A stretch of 64,000 nucleotides of DNA from Crambe crambe (taxonomy: Eukaryota; Porifera; Demospongiae; Poecilosclerida; Crambeidae), in the NCBI GenBank assembly GCA_963924555.1, contig OZ004581.1, positions 8,347,338 through 8,411,337 on the forward strand, written 5' to 3'. Position 1 is the stretch's first letter. The number at the start of each line of letters is the position of its first letter. Under the pieces are notes generated by a model. The model saw only the letters and a program-made list of their open reading frames with translations. It was not told the DNA's origin and made no database searches. The translations under genes and the position numbers were made by a program. This document shows, in pieces, positions 59,485 through 64,000 of this stretch.

Positions 59485-62380
59485 TCAAGGTGTCATCTTT
59501 AACTTGACTTGCTTCGACTGACTTCCTTGTTGGTTCACTCTATAGACATACACAATGGAGGTTGTCTCATAAAAATGACAGTCTTTAGTCATAGCTACTT
59601 ACATCAGGAGCACTGCTTGTTCCTAGTGGTTGAGTTTTGCTGGTCAAAGTTGTGGACTGAGTAGGTGTTGGACTGCAACCAGGTTGAAGTTGAGGTACAC
59701 TTTGCAACTGGTTCAATGCTGAGATGAAAACATCATAATAATAATATTAGCTAATAGCTACCATCAGTGACGGGTCAGGGAATAGACCTATATTATTTTA
59801 CCTTTCTCCAATTCTTTCTTTAACTGATCAATCTCCTTGTTCTTTTCGAGTATTTCTCTGTCCTTTAAACTCAGTTGCTGCTCATAGTGTTCCTTGTGAG
59901 TCTGTTCATACTTGTGGTAAAAAAATCTGAAAAAAAAAGTGATATTAGCCTATTATGTCAATACAGTCATCACAAGTACTTTTTCTGCATGTTTTGCATG
60001 CCTATACTGTTCAGATGCTGGAGGAGGTGATGTCTGGATACTATCTCCATCTCTTCCTGCCAGAGGTCTAGCAGAATCTGGGCATTATTGTTGATGTATT
60101 CCATCTCCAAGGCTTCTGCCAGTTCCTTCACCTTCTCACACTTCTGAACCTCCATGGCAATAACCTCAAGTTCAGAAGGAGAGACAATAGCAATCTCCTA
60201 AAAAAAAAAAAACTGTAAAAATTACACCCACTTATCTTATTTACTATATAACTACTCACCTGTCGAATACTCAACCAAAAGTTTTGATCAATACTTAATT
60301 TTGTCCGAATACTTTTTTCACAAACTAGTGCAGGATTAGAAATGGTGGTGTCTGCTGGAAGGATAACGAAATGATCTCTCTGTGGACAACCTTCACACTT
60401 TAATGCAAAATTGATGCCGATCCCTGGCAGCCATTTCTTGATTTCTATGAAAGACTGTTGAATGATTTCAAGTATGGCATGACATGAACTTATGAAGGTG
60501 GGACATTTATATGTCCTTGAATCGATACGTTGTACATCAATTCTCACACTAAACTTTTCTTCTGAAATAAAAAGTCGGTCCAGTTGCTGTCCAGGAGATC
60601 CAAACAAGAATTGGATTTGATTTCGATATATTTTCTTATCGACTGGTAGATGACATTTAGGGTGCTTTGACATGACTGCTGCCAGTTGAGTGAAGAAGCC
60701 TGGAGGTAAGTAGTTGGTGCTGAAAACAAGATGCAATGGAATTGCAAACTTGATGGCAGTGCTAGTCGAGTGTGGATCAGCAACGTTCGGTAAATGAGGT
60801 AGCATGGATGGAACAAAATATTTCAAACCTGGACTCTTGTATTTTTCAATACTGATTTTAGCAATGATCAAGAAATGCTCCAATAGATCCACAATCTGTT
60901 GAGGTTGCAACTCTTTTTGAGCTCTCAATACTTTTTGGTATAATGATTCTACCAATACTCCATCCTCACGCAACAACTTCCAGAGACGGCTGTTTCTATA
61001 TTCTTCTCGGCCTTCCAGTGCCAACAAACGGGCTATTTGCTTGATGAGCCATTGAGGGTCAGCAATGACACAAGACTTCAAGCTGGGGATGTCTGAGTAG
61101 TGAAAGAACACGGCAAGATCGTGATAGAATGTAAGGATGCTAGTAAGAGTATCTTCAGGGATAAAACATGCTCTGCATAGTTCCTTCACTTCCTCTAAAG
61201 AAACTACTGGCTTCTTTTGAGATCTGGCATATCTCTGGAACACTTTCCTGAACAGCAACCAAGTGATTGGAGTACGAATAGCTAAATCTTCTGTTGCAAA
61301 GTTACTCACAGTTTCACGAATGAGCTTAAAAGTGGGATCTTCTTTCATCTCTCCTTTACCAGCTGTCGTGTTATCGACTATTGATCCATCCAAAACAATA
61401 TCAGAAAAAACTTTATCTGCAATTTCTGAAGAAAGCTTTTCAAGAATCTCATGTTTCCTTTCCTTAACAGAAATATCATCACCATGTGAACCAACTGGCA
61501 GAATGCAAGGATATTTGGGGACTTCTTCATCTTCTACAATTTCTTTATCGATAATGAGCCTCTTATTCAAGAGAGTAGCATGAATGGTAGATATCCACTG
61601 CACCATCAGGTCCAGTGTGGATATATCTTCTAGATGCTCAGTGGCTCTTCCTTTCAAATACGTGAGTGACCGACACTGATCGTGGAGATCACATCTGGCA
61701 TCGAACATTAAGAGAAACAATGTCCTCGCTGTTAGGAATGCAGGAAGAATTTTAAGAAAGACTGGCTGGCCTCCACAATCCCACACATGCAGATAAACTT
61801 CCTCTTCAATAAATGGGTCATCAGTGGTTATAACAGAAAGAATCTCTTTCAAAATCCCCTCAATCAATGGGTGGTCAAATTTGGGGGCAGTTTTACTAGG
61901 TTGATTTTTGTCACTGCTCACATCACTTCCTGTGGCAGAAATGGAATCTTTGTGGTCAAGAATAGTTTGTATCAACTGAGCAAGTCCTTTGATTTCATCA
62001 GCATCAGTTATTTTAGTCCAGAACTTTCCTTCCTGGCTGCAGGCCCAGTAACTCTCAGTGGGGCGGAGGGAGAACGTGTCAGCAACCTGGGTGCTGTAGG
62101 CTTCACAGGGAAGGGGCAGATTCATCAAGCCATTGAGTAGACTGCTCTTGCCCACACCTCCAGGACCAACGATCATCACACGAGCATATGCAATCTTCGT
62201 TTCACCATGCCCAAGGGCATTCAAGTAATCCACTGAAAATCAAATGTACAAAATAATTAATATCTATCAAAGTAAATATATTACCTTCAGTCCTTGAGGC
62301 TCGAGTCTCAAAATAGAATTCAACATGGAAACGAAGTTGATTCACAAGTGAATTATGCACAAAAGACATACACTCACCAC
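59485..62380 (-). CDS. Roco protein: ROC-COR, Death-like, coiled coil (multi-exon model)
   Basis: Minus-strand exons: 62,285-62,380; 60,260-62,232 (ROC-COR); 59,980-60,197 (Death-like); 59,802-59,926 (coiled coil); 59,603-59,718; 59,485-59,539. The frame joins from the first exon (RFHVEFYFETRASRTE) into VDYLNALGHGETK of the ROC exon, and from ROC-COR to the next exon in phase 0. Roco proteins are GTPases in which COR mediates dimerisation. ROC-COR with a Death domain recalls DAPK1, but no kinase or ankyrin repeats are seen. Array C sits directly upstream of the first exon. The two last linker exons are duplicated at 57,556-57,771, linking this model to the Death gene downstream. The true 5' end (LRR, ankyrin or other recognition domain) is outside or beyond the array. 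Confidence 0.75.
59802..59926 (-). CDS. Coiled-coil exon
   Basis: A 125-nt exon encodes a charged heptad-like helix, QLSLKDREILEKNKEIDQLK KELEK, after FFYHKYEQTHKEHYEQ. It is likely to extend dimerisation of the Roco protein. Borders: acceptor TTTTTTTCAG and donor AAAG then GTAAAATA. Confidence 0.65.
59980..60197 (-). CDS. Death-like helical exon after COR
   Basis: The exon starts in phase 0 after a T-run acceptor (TTTTTTTAG) and reads EIAIVSPSELEVIAMEVQKC, then KVKELAEALEMEYI and AQILLDLWQEEMEI, HHLLQHLNSIGMQN. LAEAL near the start, then LLDLWQ and LLQHL, fit helices 2 to 5 of a Death-type fold. It sits exactly where Death domains sit in Roco-Death proteins. The call is by pattern only. Confidence 0.6.
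60260..62232 (-). CDS. ROC-COR exon (about 657 codons)
   Basis: A single long exon, acceptor TTTGATTTTCAG and donor CGACAG then GTGAGT. Its ROC GTPase motifs are intact: P-loop VGPGGVGKSSL near residue 22, DCGGQ near 152 (the switch II DxxGQ), and SHGDD near 249 in the place of NKxD. Long inserts lie between motifs (SATGSDVSSDKNQPSKT). COR follows: ITWLLFRKVFQRYARSQKKP, LCRACFIPEDTLTSILTFYH and the typical LKSCVIADPQWLIKQIARLL. A C-terminal region (FAIPLHLVFSTNYLPPGFFT) follows, with a GIGINFALKCEGCP stretch like the post-COR beta domain of other invertebrate Roco-Death proteins. With P-loop and switch motifs kept, nucleotide binding is likely. Confidence 0.9.
62285..62380 (-). CDS. First visible Roco exon, with a repeat-derived acceptor
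   Basis: A 96-nt exon with acceptor CATATTTTCAG and donor CTGAAG then GTAATA. It encodes GECMSFVHNSLVNQLRFHVE FYFETRASRTE and splices in frame to the ROC exon. An in-frame ATG (MSFVHNS) could be a start codon, so it may be a 5' exon. The acceptor side, on the plus strand ACTCACCACCTGAAAATATG then AACAGTGAAAGTA, aligns with the 115-bp unit (ACTTACNNNCTGAAGGAATG ... GACAGTGAAGGTA). The exon's first bases, GTG then GTGAGTG, look like the triplet and donor of a repeat unit. Confidence 0.65.
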
Positions 62381-62479
62381 CTGAAAATATGAACACCACA
62401 ACAGTGAAAGTATTATGAGATTCAGTGAGCGAGCATAGACTCTCAGGTCATGACTCAATGTATGTGTTATGATTAACAG

Positions 62480-64000
62480 CATGTAAGTAACAATGCAGAG
62501 AGTGAGTCAGTTCAGAATAACTTACTCGCTGAAGGAATGAAATTAAGCATCAAAATACGACAGTGAAGGTACGGCAGGGTAAGAGAATAGACAGCATGTA
62601 AGTAACAATGCAGAGAGTGAGTACATTCAGAAAAACTTACAGACTGAAGGAATGAAATTAAGCATCAAAATACGACAGTGAAGGTACGACAGGGTAAGAG
62701 AATAGACAGCATATAAGTAACAATGAAGAGAGTGAGTATGTTCAGAATAACTTACTTTCTGAAGGAATAAAATTAAGCATCGAAATACGACGGTGAAGGT
62801 ACGACAGGGTAAGAGAATAAACAGCATGTAAGTAACAATGCAGAGAGTGAGTCAGTTCTGAATAACTTACTATCTGAAGGAATGAAATTAAGCAAATATG
62901 ACAGTGAAGGTACGACAGGGTAAGAGAATAGACAGCATGTAAGTAATAATGCAGAGAGTGAGTACGTTCAGAATAACTTACCCACTGAAGGAATGAAATT
63001 AAGCATCAAAATACGACAGTGAAGGTAAGACAGGGTAAGAGAATAGACAGCATGTAAGTAACAATGAAGAGAGTGAGTACGTTCAGAATAACTTACCTCC
63101 TGAAGTAATGAAATTAAACATCGAAACACAACAGTGAAGGTACGACAGGGTAAGAGAATAGACACCATGTAAGTAATAATGCAGAGAGTGAGTCAGTTCA
63201 GAATAACTTACCGACTGAAGGAATGAAATTAAGCATCAAAATATGATGGTGAAGGTACGACAGGGTAAGAGAATAGACAGCATGTAAGTAACAATGCAGA
63301 GAGTGAGTCAGTTCAGAATAACATACCGGCTTAAAGAATGAAGCATCAAAGGATGACAGTGAAGGTACGACAGGATAAGAGAATAAACAGCATGTAAGTA
63401 ACAATGCAGAGAGTGAGTCAGTTCTGAATAACTTACTATCTGAAGGAATGAAATTAAGCAAATATGACAGTGAAGGTAAGACAGGGTAAGAGAATAGACA
63501 GCATGTAAGTAACAATGAAGAGAGTGAGTACATTCAGAATAACTTACCTCCTGAAGTAATGAAATTTAACATCGAAACACGACAGTGAAGGTACGACAGG
63601 GTAAGAGAATAAACAGCATGTAAGTAACAATGCAGAGAGTGAGTCAGTTCTGAATAACTTACTATCTGAAGGAATGAAATTAAGCAAATATGACAGTGAA
63701 GGTACGACAGGGTAAGAGAATAGACAGCATGTAAGTAACAATGCAGAGAATGAGTCAGTTCAGAATAACTTACATACTAAAGGAATGAAATTAAGCATCA
63801 AATACGACAGTGAAGGTACGACAGGGTAATAGTATAGACAGCATGTAAGTAACAATGCAGAGAGTGAGTCAGTTCAGAATAACTTACTTGCTGAAGGAAT
63901 GAAATTAAGCATCAAAATACGACAGTGAAGGTACGGCAGGGTAAGAGAATAGACAGCATGTAAGTAACAATGCAGAGAGTGAGTACGTTTTGAATAACTT
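62480..64000 (-). repeat. Array C: 115-bp tandem repeat family, running off the right edge
   Basis: Thirteen units in the same orientation as arrays A and B, starting about 100 bp 5' (on the minus strand) of the first Roco exon. Minus-strand triplets between the acceptor and donor motifs are CGA, TCT, AAA, ATA, TGG, GAG, TCG, CCG, ATA, GAG, ATA, TAT and CAA: no stop triplets, nine different codons in the first nine positions except one repeat. All units keep AG before the triplet, and all but one (GTATGT near 63,320) keep GTAAGT after it. Confidence 0.95.

Noticed and set aside
61263..62140. Plus-strand open frames over the ROC-COR exon
   Set aside because: They are antisense to a strongly supported exon and carry no recognisable domain.

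Overview
The window looks like nuclear DNA of an early-branching animal, most likely a demosponge of the Amphimedon type. It is AT-rich and intron-rich, with compact GT..AG introns. It carries ROC-COR (Roco), Death, ZU5, Ig and FYVE-like domains in unfamiliar orders, and many DNA transposons and MITEs. The species call is an inference from gene content; no marker gene was found. Nearly all genes lie on the minus strand.

Layout: (1) 1-8,975 is a tandem array of a 115-bp unit (array A), followed to about 11,600 by a segment that recurs after array B at 35,640-40,680. The two segments carry paralogous copies of a novel gene: broken at 10,978, better preserved at 40,091. (2) 12,879-16,903 is a 4-kb exon with a FYVE-like zinc cluster, broken by two in-frame stops and a frame change. 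(3) 18,265-22,480 is transposon-rich: a complete but catalytically damaged Merlin element and a MITE nested within another MITE. (4) 22,563-22,853 is a DnaJ-domain exon. (5) 24,928-28,786 holds exons for an Ig / ZU5 / transmembrane / Death protein. (6) 29,280-35,640 holds two more exons of that type and array B. (7) 36,549-39,036 is a 2.5-kb gene-bearing DNA transposon inserted in the second segment copy; the paralogous site at 9,540 is empty. (8) 43,874-46,792 is a 5'-truncated LINE whose ORF is split by a 2.1-kb element filled with a GAGTCATT minisatellite. (9) 47,550-54,640 holds duplicated non-coding sequence, a Copia relic, a damaged novel gene and another MITE. (10) 54,644-62,380 holds Death, transmembrane, coiled-coil and ROC-COR exons, whose small linker exons are reused in duplicate. 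(11) 62,480 to the end is array C.

The most unusual signal is in the 115-bp arrays (about 140 units). On the minus strand, the sense strand of the neighbouring genes, almost every unit has a pyrimidine-rich 3' splice site ending CAG, then exactly three highly variable bases, then a strong 5' splice site GTAAGT. Each unit therefore looks like a single-codon micro-exon with intron flanks. Array C lies just upstream of the first exon of the Roco gene, and that exon's own splice acceptor is homologous to the repeat unit. Array B runs directly into the acceptor of a transmembrane exon. The arrays could be a store of phase-neutral one-codon exons, a chain of recursive-splicing sites, or a satellite that grew from an exon edge. 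The sequence alone cannot separate these, but long-read RNA could.
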